Of a stretch of 12,999 nt of DNA, positions 1 through 6,531 are shown piece by piece. The notes beneath the pieces are model-generated. The model saw only the letters and a program-made list of their open reading frames with translations. It made no database searches and had not been told where the DNA came from. Source of the DNA: JALZHR01 sp036389695 (GTDB lineage Bacteria; Acidobacteriota; Blastocatellia; Pyrinomonadales; Pyrinomonadaceae); assembly GCA_036389695.1 (NCBI GenBank), contig DASVWG010000472.1:1-12999 (forward strand), read 5' to 3'. Within the stretch, counting starts at the first letter, position 1, and every line of letters starts with the position of its first letter. A program made the translations under genes and the position numbers.

Positions 1-221
1 CCCAATAGCGTCCCTAAACCATACCACACAGACACTAAGTAGCCTACTAAAGCAAGCATCAAAGACAGCTTTGCAAAGTAGGGAAGAGTTACAAGAATAT
101 CTTTAGCAAAGGTTATCGTGACGGCAATTATTGCCGTCGAAAGAGTAATGAGCTGCTTTGTCGAATCGGCATAAAAATCAAAAGCTTTTTGCGTTCGCTC
201 ATTAAAATTTTCATCACTCAT
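1..221 (-). CDS. Partial membrane protein of unknown function (N-terminal 73 residues)
   Basis: This gene runs off the left edge, so only its N-terminus is visible. It starts with MSDENFNERTQKAFDFYADS, a polar amphipathic segment, followed by a hydrophobic stretch at about residues 23-45 and a second at about 50-73, so at least two membrane helices are likely. The ATG at 221-219 overlaps the stop codon of the upstream gene (ATGAGTGA arrangement), and a GGAG lies nine bases upstream. The two genes are therefore almost certainly cotranscribed and translationally coupled. I do not recognise the family. A short soluble head followed by a helix pair is common among small membrane proteins of unknown role, including some accessory or defence effectors, but that link is only an analogy. 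Confidence 0.7.
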   Translation of the reverse strand, partial: MSDENFNERTQKAFDFYADSTKQLITLSTAIIAVTITFAKDILVTLPYFAKLSLMLALVGYLVSVWYGLGTLL

Positions 222-579
222 CTTCAGGATCTCCGCAAAAGGGCGGACACCACATGCCGCCGGTTTTCACCAACTTAAATGTCTGTATATCTATGGCTGT
301 CGCCCCTTTAGAGTTTGCAGTATCTATCGCTCGTATTGTAAAACGTCGTAACAGTTTCTCTGCTTTCGTAATCTGCCTAGATGTAGCGCGATTATTAAGT
401 AAATACAAGACACCACTACTAATAAAGTTATTGAAATGGGGTTTACATCCGGGTGCGATTTGGGTAGAGTTAGCGCTCAATTCATGGTCAACAATTGCCC
501 GAAATTTATCACGCAATTCATCTAAACTTGTCTCCGAGTCTAATTCAACGTCCAAACGAGATTCTGTACTTTGCGGCAT
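214..579 (-). CDS. Hypothetical 121-residue protein with a Gly-Gly and Cys-containing C-terminal tail
   Basis: Unrecognised soluble protein. No signal peptide or membrane helix is visible. Residues 1-40 are acidic and Ser-rich, and residues 68-100 look helical (KAEKLLRRFTIRAID). The last 15 residues are GGMWCPPFCGDPEDE, with cysteines at 111 and 115 and a Gly-Gly at 107-108; a third cysteine is at 45. The start is well supported by an AGGAGG eight bases before the ATG. The gene overlaps the start of the following membrane-protein gene by eight bases. Composition is AT-richer than the genes to the right, which would fit an acquired pair. The tail could be a metal or disulfide site or, more speculatively, a peptide released after Gly-Gly; nothing nearby (no maturase or C39 peptidase in view) supports the second reading. 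Confidence 0.75.
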   Translation of the reverse strand: MPQSTESRLDVELDSETSLDELRDKFRAIVDHELSANSTQIAPGCKPHFNNFISSGVLYLLNNRATSRQITKAEKLLRRFTIRAIDTANSKGATAIDIQTFKLVKTGGMWCPPFCGDPEDE

Positions 580-674
580 TTTATTTTCCTCCTCTTCTTA
601 TAATTTCCTGAGTATTGACTATTATTGGAAGTGATTCTTCACAAATTTCAGGATTGAGAAACTTTGTATACAAG

Positions 675-703
675 GTTATATGCCAAATTACTTGTAAAGT
701 AAA
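675..703 (-). promoter_or_regulatory. Candidate promoter for the left-edge gene pair
   Basis: Read on the minus strand, TTTACT (703-698) and TATAAC (680-675) are separated by 17 bases, about 95 bp upstream of the 121-residue gene. It is the best sigma70-like match in this AT-rich spacer, but AT-rich DNA gives such matches easily. Confidence 0.35.
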
Positions 704-719
704 TATCTTTTTTGACCAT

Positions 720-775
720 AAAACAAAATGCGGCGAAATACTGTTGCATTTTTGACTGCATACGAGTATTTCGCC
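720..775 (-). terminator. Rho-independent terminator behind the M29-like lipoprotein gene
   Basis: A perfect 11-bp inverted repeat, GGCGAAATACT (732-742) and AGTATTTCGCC (765-775), can extend inward through paired TGCA motifs. On the minus strand it lies 14 bases after the stop codon at 790 and is followed by GCATTTTGTTTTA, a T-rich tract. Position, orientation and structure all fit termination of the 790-2055 gene before the left-edge pair. Confidence 0.75.
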
Positions 776-789
776 TTTAAGTTATCCGT

Positions 790-2055
790 CTAAAGTTTCA
801 GAACGCCGTTTTCGACAATTGTTTTGCCGTCGATTTTCACGGTTGCTCCGGCGAGCTGTCCGCCGAGACCGTATGATACAGTATTCGTTCCGCCAGCCCA
901 TGTATTGCCGCCGGTGCCGACGGAGACCATTCCGGCGGAAACCCAGTTGCCTAGTTTGGTGCTGGGCGCGAGAGTGTAGTTCGGATTGATGCCGATGTCG
1001 ACGTAGGCTAAAAGCTCTTTGCCCGCGCCGTGCGTGTCGTAGTCGGCTTTTAAGGCGGCGAAGCCTTCGCCTTCGCCGGTCATTTCGGTCAGTTTTCCGC
1101 CCGCGAAATTGAAAGTCAGATTGCGAATTTCTTTACCCTGATAGAATTGTTTTTCGATGACGAATTTTCCGTCGCCGGAGTTTGCCGCCGGAATAACGGC
1201 GGCTTCGCCCGCCGGGAGAAAGACGTCGAGATTGCCTTTCGCCACGTCGTCCGCCGAGATGATGCCGTCGCTGATGTAGGCGGGTTTCGCGTCGAGATTT
1301 AATTTCAGATTCGTGCCGTTCGGATGCGTGATTTCGAGTTCTTTTCCGGCTAAGGCGGTGCGCGCTTTTTCGCCGGTCGCCTGCAGATTTGTGTAGTCGA
1401 TGTTCACGCCTTCCCAGAAAAGCCTGGCGAAAGCGTCAAGCGGCATTTCAAAACGCTTTGCGCGCCAATCGGTCGGGTAAAGCTCGTTTCCGACGCTGAC
1501 GTTGCGGACTTTGTTTTTTATAAACTCGCTGGTCACGGGCTCGCCTGCTTTGGCGCGGGCGGCGCGGCGGGCGGGCGAAACTTCAGCCAGCAAATCCTGC
1601 GTTTCGCCTGAGTCGACATTAATCGTCACGTTCATAATTTTCGCCAGCGCCATACCGAGTTTGGGTTCCTGCGCGTCGTATTTTTCGGGCACGTCCGTGT
1701 AAGAACGTTTCGTCATACGCTCGCTGTTAATCTCCAAAAGCGCGTGCCCGCCGACTTTTTGAACTTCGGTGACGATATTTTCGAGCAGCTCCAAATCGCG
1801 GACGCTGCCGCTGACAAAGACGATTTCGCCTTCTTTCACTCCGGCGCTTTGCGTCACAATTCTCTCCGCAAGCTTGTTCAAATCGGTCGGCACGGTTTTC
1901 GTGGTCGTGGCGGGCGTCGAATTGGCTGCCGCGTTCGTGTTGTTGGCAGTCGTGTTGGCGGGCAGCGAAGCGTTGTTCGCCGGCGCGTTTGCCGTCTGGC
2001 AGGCGCTGACCAGCGCCAAAGCGAACGCGAGAGCGGCTACGAGTTTCGTATTCAT
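790..2055 (-). CDS. Lipoprotein related to M29 aminopeptidases, probably missing metal ligands
   Basis: A 421-residue exported lipoprotein. Residues 1-19 form a signal peptide ending in a VSAC lipobox (Cys19). Residues 20-58 are an Asn/Ala/Thr/Pro-rich flexible linker, and the rest resembles the M29 (thermophilic aminopeptidase T/AmpS) fold: the LPAGEAAVIP stretch at 280-289 matches the family's P-x-GE-x-x-x-P motif with ligand Glu284, and VDIGINPN (352-359) matches the ELGIGTNP block. The C-terminal blocks are altered. Where the family has HIGxGDN this protein has SVGTGGN (378-384), and the following His-x-Asp site reads Gly-Leu-Gly (396-398); the Glu before GIG is Asp353. The fold is clear but an active dimetal centre is doubtful, so it may bind peptide rather than cut it. 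The start has AAGGAG eight bases upstream. A strong terminator follows. The family call rests on remembered motifs, not an alignment. Confidence 0.8.
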   Translation of the reverse strand: MNTKLVAALAFALALVSACQTANAPANNASLPANTTANNTNAAANSTPATTTKTVPTDLNKLAERIVTQSAGVKEGEIVFVSGSVRDLELLENIVTEVQKVGGHALLEINSERMTKRSYTDVPEKYDAQEPKLGMALAKIMNVTINVDSGETQDLLAEVSPARRAARAKAGEPVTSEFIKNKVRNVSVGNELYPTDWRAKRFEMPLDAFARLFWEGVNIDYTNLQATGEKARTALAGKELEITHPNGTNLKLNLDAKPAYISDGIISADDVAKGNLDVFLPAGEAAVIPAANSGDGKFVIEKQFYQGKEIRNLTFNFAGGKLTEMTGEGEGFAALKADYDTHGAGKELLAYVDIGINPNYTLAPSTKLGNWVSAGMVSVGTGGNTWAGGTNTVSYGLGGQLAGATVKIDGKTIVENGVLKL

Positions 2056-2101
2056 AGCAAAATCTCCTTAAAAATCGGTTTGTAGTTGGAAAATCAATCT
2101 A

Positions 2102-2130
2102 CTTTTATGCTAAATCGGCGGGTAAGTCAA
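2102..2130 (-). promoter_or_regulatory. Candidate sigma70-type promoter of the M29-like lipoprotein gene
   Basis: On the minus strand TTGACT (2130-2125) and TAAAAG (2107-2102) are separated by 17 bases, about 46 bp before the ATG at 2055. The -35 is near consensus and the -10 is weak. The ribosome binding site is AAGGAG at 2069-2064. Confidence 0.45.
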
Positions 2131-2226
2131 TTAAAATAAATATTTTCAAGGTCGGAAATTATGATTTTGTGAGGTAAAAAAACGTTTTTGTGTATTACAA
2201 AAATGATTCTTGTACTGCGCGAGAGA

Positions 2227-2415
2227 TGTAGGGGCAGGTCTTGTGCCTGCCCGATGAGCGCGAAAGCGCGAAAAAACGATTAGCCACGAAAGAACACAAA
2301 AAAGACACGAAAATTATTTAATTCCTTTTCGCGTTCATCCGTGAAATTTCGTGGCTAATTTCTTAAACGCTTATTCGCTACCGCTCATTAGGCAGGCACA
2401 AGACCTGCCCCTACA
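2227..2415. repeat. Nested imperfect palindrome, MITE-like interspersed repeat
   Basis: This element fills most of the gene-free stretch 2056-2438. Its ends are perfect inverted 25-bp arms (2227-2251 and 2391-2415, TGTAGGGGCAGG.../...CCTGCCCCTACA). Each arm is itself a hairpin, GGGCAGG and CCTGCCC around a 7-base loop. Inward the arms continue with ATGAGCG matched to CGCTCAT, and a second perfect pair, TTAGCCACGAAA (2280-2291) and TTTCGTGGCTAA (2347-2358), lies near the centre. No reading frame of note is inside and I see no clear target-site duplication. Elements of this kind are typically non-autonomous, mobilised in trans and present in many copies. Its transcript would fold into a long hairpin that could also end transcription of the 2439-3251 gene. 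Confidence 0.8.
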
Positions 2416-2438
2416 AATATTTTCACGAATCTAACAAT

Positions 2439-3251
2439 TTATTTCGCCGCGTCCGGCAGAAAAGCGATGATGCGCAGAGGCGCGCCGCTGCCGCCTTTTA
2501 TCTTCATCGGCAGGGCGAAAATCTGCGCGCCTTTCGTGGGAACTTTGTCGAGATTGGCGACGTTTTCAAACGCGGGAACGTTTTGCGTCATCAGCGCGAC
2601 GTGGCTGCCGAAAGTTTGCGATTGCCCGAAATCGATGCTCGCCGTATCGATGCCGACGGCGTTGATTTGGCGATTTTTCATCAGCCAATCAGCCGCTTCC
2701 GGCTGCAAGCCGGGAAAATGCAGCTCGGCGACGGCTTCCTGACCGCTGCCGTCCGTGCCGAGATAATTCTTTTTGTCGCCCCAGAATTTTCCCCAGCCGG
2801 TTTGCAGCAAAACGATACAGCCGTCGGGAATTTTCCCGTTTTGCGCTTCCCAGTTTGTAAAGTCTTCGACGCCGATTTGATAATCTCGATTCGACGCGAC
2901 TTTTGCCGAAACATCGATTTTAACCGCCGGAGCGATAAGTTGATTAAGCGGAATTTCGTCAACCCTTTTGCGTCCTTCGGCGAAATGAACGGGAGCGTCG
3001 ATATGCGTTCCGCCGTGTTCCGCCGCCGAATAATTATACGCCGAATAATAATAGCCTTTCTCCGTCTGACCTTCGGCGACGGTCTCGCGTTTGAAAGGCT
3101 GCGCCGTCACCCAATAGATTGTGTCGGACGAAAAATCATAAGACAAATCCACCCATTGACCAGCCGGAAAACCGCCCGTTTCGCGGTTCGTCGCGCAGGC
3201 GTTTAGAAACAGACACGCAAAAAAGGCGAGCAAAAATAATTTGAATTTCAT
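2439..3251 (-). CDS. Cyclase-family lipoprotein (KynB/PF04199-type metal hydrolase)
   Basis: A 270-residue lipoprotein with a signal peptide and an LNAC lipobox at Cys19. The core holds the diagnostic metal-binding motif of the cyclase/kynurenine formamidase family, HGGTHIDAPVHF at residues 79-90 (His79, His83, Asp85, His89), followed by a GIDTASID block near residue 200, typical of the family. Known members hydrolyse amide or cyclic substrates such as N-formylkynurenine with a divalent metal. No tryptophan-degradation gene is nearby and this copy is anchored outside the cytoplasm, so the substrate is unknown and kynurenine formamidase should not be assumed. The start is set by GGAGG five bases before the ATG. 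The gene has its own promoter and ends just before the palindromic repeat. Confidence 0.88.
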   Translation of the reverse strand: MKFKLFLLAFFACLFLNACATNRETGGFPAGQWVDLSYDFSSDTIYWVTAQPFKRETVAEGQTEKGYYYSAYNYSAAEHGGTHIDAPVHFAEGRKRVDEIPLNQLIAPAVKIDVSAKVASNRDYQIGVEDFTNWEAQNGKIPDGCIVLLQTGWGKFWGDKKNYLGTDGSGQEAVAELHFPGLQPEAADWLMKNRQINAVGIDTASIDFGQSQTFGSHVALMTQNVPAFENVANLDKVPTKGAQIFALPMKIKGGSGAPLRIIAFLPDAAK

Positions 3252-3278
3252 GATTACCTCCGTTTTGAAGACAATCTT

Positions 3279-3307
3279 TTTATACTCTCACTTCGACTTT
3301 CGAACAA
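3279..3307 (-). promoter_or_regulatory. Candidate promoter of the cyclase-family gene
   Basis: On the minus strand TTGTTC (3307-3302) and TATAAA (3284-3279) are separated by 17 bases. The -10 lies about 27 bp before the ATG, leaving a short leader that contains the GGAGG site. Confidence 0.5.
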
Positions 3308-3401
3308 CTCGGAGCGTAGCCCGGAGCGCGTTTCGTCACCGGAAAAACGCGCGCCGAAGCGATTGCCGGCGCCGGTTCGACCAAGCCTTCTTCATTTCGG
3401 G

Positions 3402-3433
3402 CGATTACCCGTCGTTTTCGACACGGATAATCG
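3402..3433. repeat. Hairpin-forming inverted repeat in a GC-rich spacer
   Basis: CGATTACCCGTCG (3402-3414) and CGACACGGATAATCG (3419-3433) flank a TTTT loop and can pair over about 12 positions with one mismatch and a small bulge. A perfect 10-bp palindrome CCGGCGCCGG lies at 3366-3375. It sits after the NTF2-like gene (minus strand) but has no T tract, so it is not a standard terminator. The spacer 3308-3401 is unusually GC-rich for a non-coding gap and may be a decayed gene or repeat; I see no convincing protein in it. Confidence 0.4.
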
Positions 3434-3477
3434 CTATTTGTAAAGCGAAAATTTTCTAAAAACAGTTCAGTGAAAGT

Positions 3478-3861
3478 TTAGTTTAAAACGGCGGGACCGT
3501 TCGGATTATCTATCACGCAGCGCCATTTTCCGTCCGCGCTGCGGCGAAAAACCGAAACGGCGATTGATTCGCGCGTGAAAGCCGAGCCGTCCGGCGTTTT
3601 GCCGGAAAAAGTCCATCTGGAAGTAAAAAGCGCGAGGTCGCCCGCTTCGATGACGTTGGTTTTTATCTGCTCCGCCACGCCTTCGAGCTTGAAAATCCAT
3701 TCAAACGCCGCGCGAATTTCGGCTTTGCCGCGCGCCAGCCTGCCCGGCTCTAAAACGACGACCGCATCTTCTTCGTAAAAATCCAAAACGGCTTCAATAT
3801 CGCGTCGATTAAACGCTTCGTCGAGTTTTTTAACCGTTTCTTCGAGGCTTTGCTGCGACAT
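3478..3861 (-). CDS. NTF2-like protein (SnoaL/DUF4440 type)
   Basis: A 127-residue protein without signal peptide. The N-terminal helix LEETVKKLDEAFNRRDIEAVLDFYEEDAVVVLEPG (residues 6-40) is the classic opening of the NTF2-like/SnoaL fold: helix, the D-x-x-A-x-x-x-x-Y-x-x-D-A-V signature, then the gated pocket. A central G-K-A-E-I-R-A-A-F segment (45-53) and C-terminal beta strands (LALFTSRWTFSG, AVSVFRRSADGKWRCVID) complete it. Such cone-shaped folds serve as small-molecule binding proteins or isomerases/dehydratases; the sequence does not tell which. Only nine bases separate it from the stop of the serine hydrolase gene, and no Shine-Dalgarno is visible, so translation probably depends on reinitiation from the upstream gene. 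Confidence 0.82.
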   Translation of the reverse strand: MSQQSLEETVKKLDEAFNRRDIEAVLDFYEEDAVVVLEPGRLARGKAEIRAAFEWIFKLEGVAEQIKTNVIEAGDLALFTSRWTFSGKTPDGSAFTRESIAVSVFRRSADGKWRCVIDNPNGPAVLN

Positions 3862-3870
3862 TTATTTTAT

Positions 3871-4972
3871 TTATTTGGCGCGGGCGCTCGCGTCTTTCTC
3901 TCCGAAAACAATCGCCGCCAGTTTATCCGCGATTTTATTCGCGCCCGCCGTGTCGATATTGCTCAAAACAATCACCGTCACTTTTTCGGAAGGATAACGC
4001 ACAATCGAGTTGGAAAATCCGAACGAGCGCCCGTCGGCGCGATTCAGAGTGCGTTTGAGCTGCGGGAAAATCTCCCAGCCGTAGCCGAAATTTTCCAAAC
4101 CCGGCGTCAGGATTTTTGCCGCGGTCGTTTGTTTGACTAATTTTTCCGTGTAAAAAGCCTGTTCCCACAAGTATAAATCTTCGACGGTCGAATAAAGTCC
4201 GCCCGCCGCGAAAAGATAATCCAGATTATAAAAATCGAAATTGCTCAGGCTTCCGTCTTTCGCGCGTTGATAACCGGCGGCGCGATTTTTGGTGATTTCT
4301 TTTTGATGGTCTAAGCCCGTATTACGCATTCCGAGCGGCTTAAGGAGGTTTTCTTTCAGAAAATTTTCGTAAGTTTTGCCCGAAACTTTTTCGATGACGG
4401 CGCCTAAAATATTAAAAGCCTGCGAGCTGTAAGCGAATTTTTCGCCCGGTTTAAAGTCGGGCGTAAACGTTCGCGCGCGGTCGAGCGCCTCGGCAACGGT
4501 CATCGGATTTTGGCGAAAACAATCGTCGGCGTTTTGCGGCTTGCCGAATTCCGTGATGCCCGACGTGTGATTCAGAAGATGTTTGAGAGCGACGGCTTGC
4601 CAGCTTGCGGGACACGGCGAAACGTATCGGCAAACCGAATCTTCGATATCGCCCGCGCTCCTGCAAAATCATAATTGCCGCCGCCGTAAACTGCTTGGTC
4701 AGCGAAGCCAGACGAAATTTTGTCTGCGGCGTGTTCGGCGCGTCCGATTCCAGATTCGCCCTGCCGTAGCCTTTGCTCAAAATCACTTTTCCGTTTCGCG
4801 CAATCAAAACCGCGCCGCTAAACGCGGTCTGCGGCGCGAGTTCGTTGATATATCTGTCGGCTCCGGCGGCAATCGTTTTGTCGGACATTTTTTGCTGTGC
4901 AAAATTATTAATACAGAGGAAAGCTGATATTTGTCCTAGAATCAGCAGTCGAATCAGTTTATTTTTATTCAT
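3871..4972 (-). pseudogene. Frameshifted beta-lactamase-family serine hydrolase
   Basis: A serine hydrolase of the class C beta-lactamase/D,D-peptidase family split over two frames. The N-terminal part, from the ATG at 4972, has a signal peptide (about 25 residues) and the catalytic S-x-x-K motif LASLTKQF (Ser90, Lys93). Frame is lost at 4651-4654. The rest, in the other frame from about 4650 to 3871, continues the family without a break: KHLLNHTSGI, then FAYSSQAFNILG (Tyr-Ser-Ser at the YxN site) and GFSNSIVRYP near the C-terminus. The family's HxG before GFS reads Ala-Asp-Gly. The intact gene would be about 368 codons. The original frame ends at 4451, and the apparent ATG at 4503 is internal to the family, not a true start. 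It begins 10 bases after the DUF2268 gene. Whether this is real decay or a sequencing error cannot be decided here. Confidence 0.82.
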
Positions 4973-4982
4973 CGCGCTCGCA

Positions 4983-6005
4983 TTACTGTTTCGCAAAATT
5001 TTCGCGGTAGCGGCTTTTTTCCAGAAAAGCGGGGAAGTCTTTCGTTTCCAGAATGTCTTTCACCGCCTGTCGTTTATCTTTCGCGTTTTTGTAATACGCG
5101 TGGCTGATTTTATAGCCCATATAATAGCCCAAATCGGGCGGGCGGTCGCCGGACGTGATGCCGTTATACATCCAGTTACGGTAGTCCGCGCCGGACATCT
5201 GCGGTTCAAAATCTTTCCACAATTCGGCTTCGTGCCGGTCGCCGTAGATTTTCTGCTGCAAGTTCAAAGTTTCGCCCGCCGTTTTTTCGGCGATAAAATC
5301 GCACGCGCCTTCCTGCACGGATTTTGCCAGCAGCGTCTTCAGCTCGGAATATTTCTGGTTGAAATGACACGATTCGTGCGCGACCAGCGGCGTTACTTTT
5401 TCAATCGGCTTGAGCATTATATTTAAAAGCCTTTCGGTGCGCTCGCGCAATTGTTTTTCGTCCAAATCCTTCGGCGCGCGCTTGCGAACAGCCTCAAAAA
5501 ACTCGTCGCGCGGCGTCTCGGCGGTCAAACCGTATAACTCGGTTCCGACGAGCAAGCCGTTATCCGAAGTCGTTCCGCCCGTGTTCACGATGCCGATGAC
5601 AAAATAAACGTCCGGAAAAACGGCTTCCGGGTAAATCTTCTTAAATTTGACGAAAGCTTTCCGCACCTGCTTTTCCATTTCCTTGACGCGCAAACTGCTC
5701 GCCCTGACCGAAGCGTAAAATCGCGGCAAGCTTTCCACAGTGTCGGTCAAATCCTTCGCGCTCTTGATGCGAAGGCGTATGAAATCTTTCAAACCGACGC
5801 TGCCTTTATCGAGATATTCCGTCTGAAAAATAGCGATTTTCTTTTCGCGGTCGGTTTCCTTCGCCGCCAAATCAAACGCCCGCCAGAAATTATCGATGTC
5901 CGACGTGACAAACTTCGCCTTTTTCGGGTCGTCGTTGACCTTTTGAGCGAAAACGCCGAAAGCGCAGATAACAAAACACAGGGTGATTTTGAATAATTGT
6001 TTCAT
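4983..6005 (-). CDS. Secreted DUF2268/GldB-like putative zinc metalloprotease
   Basis: A 340-residue exported protein with signal peptide MKQLFKITLCFVICAFGVFA, probably cleaved after residue 20. It carries a gluzincin-type HExxH motif, VAHESCHFNQKY (His210, Glu211, His214), and a downstream QEGACDFIAE (Glu232 as probable third zinc ligand, 18 residues after His214). The C-terminal PPDLGYYMGYKISHAYY resembles the conserved P-x-x-x-G-Y-x-x-G-Y end of the DUF2268/GldB-related family. These are predicted zinc proteases acting in the periplasm or envelope; substrates are mostly unknown. No clear Shine-Dalgarno precedes the ATG, but the signal peptide makes this start convincing. The stop is 10 bases before the serine hydrolase start, so the two form one transcription unit. 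Confidence 0.83.
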   Translation of the reverse strand: MKQLFKITLCFVICAFGVFAQKVNDDPKKAKFVTSDIDNFWRAFDLAAKETDREKKIAIFQTEYLDKGSVGLKDFIRLRIKSAKDLTDTVESLPRFYASVRASSLRVKEMEKQVRKAFVKFKKIYPEAVFPDVYFVIGIVNTGGTTSDNGLLVGTELYGLTAETPRDEFFEAVRKRAPKDLDEKQLRERTERLLNIMLKPIEKVTPLVAHESCHFNQKYSELKTLLAKSVQEGACDFIAEKTAGETLNLQQKIYGDRHEAELWKDFEPQMSGADYRNWMYNGITSGDRPPDLGYYMGYKISHAYYKNAKDKRQAVKDILETKDFPAFLEKSRYRENFAKQ

Positions 6006-6153
6006 ATTTACAGATTTTAATTTTTTTCGTTTTGAGTGTAATACAGCCGTTTTTGCTGATGGCTTCGTTTATCTGCACAGGGGTAAATTCTTGCGCTTTT
6101 GCGAAAGACATTAGCAAAAAAAGCGCAATGATAAAGTATAACGTAATTTTCAT
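6006..6153 (-). pseudogene. Signal-peptide-like ORF, probable remnant of an exported-protein gene
   Basis: From the ATG at 6153 the reading frame gives MKITLYFIIALFLLMSFAKA, a textbook signal peptide with an AKA cleavage site, followed by about 30 ordinary residues (QEFTPVQINEAISKNGC...). The frame then runs 116 bases into the DUF2268 gene in a different frame before stopping at 5890, and that overlapping part does not look like protein. This suggests an exported-protein gene that lost everything but its start. A short secreted peptide is possible but less likely. No Shine-Dalgarno is seen. It begins 40 bases after the 73-residue gene. Confidence 0.4.
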
Positions 6154-6193
6154 ACGCAATTGGCGGCGCTGCGTTTAAGGGTTTTATTCTGAC

Positions 6194-6415
6194 TTATGGT
6201 TCTAAAGTTCCGTCTCGAAATTCGAGCTTAACCCGCGTTCTGGTAACGTTTGTAAAACCGCCGTGTTCTAACTCTACTGATAATAATCGAAAGCTTTGCA
6301 CATCTGACCCTTCTCCGGGCGGCGGCGCGTTTTCGAGTGCTTGTTGAAGTGCCTCAACGAGCATTACCCGTTTTTCTCCGAAGGGACCGCTCACCTCTCC
6401 AATACTAATTTCCAT
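6194..6415 (-). CDS. Hypothetical 73-residue protein
   Basis: An unrecognised small soluble protein with no signal peptide or membrane helix. The pattern suggests a short strand (MEISIGEVSG), a helix (VMLVEALQQALENAP), a Pro/Gly turn and two further strands (FRLLSVELEHGG, TRVKLEFRDG), a compact alpha/beta domain. The start is supported by GGAG six bases upstream and by a good promoter further up. It is the first gene of the co-directional run leading to the DUF2268 protease and the serine hydrolase. No function can be given. Confidence 0.68.
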   Translation of the reverse strand: MEISIGEVSGPFGEKRVMLVEALQQALENAPPPGEGSDVQSFRLLSVELEHGGFTNVTRTRVKLEFRDGTLEP

Positions 6416-6476
6416 ACAATTCTCCTTTTGGATTCTGTCCAGTCTAAACTGTAAATAGTAAATGATATTCCCATTG

Positions 6477-6505
6477 ATGATAATTTAAGCAAATAGTATT
6501 TTCAA
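6477..6505 (-). promoter_or_regulatory. Candidate promoter of the 6415-to-3478 gene run
   Basis: On the minus strand TTGAAA (6505-6500) and TATCAT (6482-6477) are separated by 17 bases, about 60 bp before the ATG of the 73-residue gene and just past the TerC terminator. It is the only good promoter I see for the run that follows. Confidence 0.5.
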
Positions 6506-6531
6506 GCTTTTTTCTTTCGCTATTTTGCAAA

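Noticed and set aside
2583..3206. Plus-strand open frame (207 codons) opposite the cyclase gene
   Set aside because: Antisense shadow of a gene with a clear metal-binding motif; Arg/Ile/Phe-rich and without a ribosome binding site.
4773..5426. Plus-strand open frame (217 codons) opposite the DUF2268 protease and serine hydrolase
   Set aside because: It spans two real minus-strand genes and their junction; composition (Phe/Arg-rich) is that of an antisense frame.
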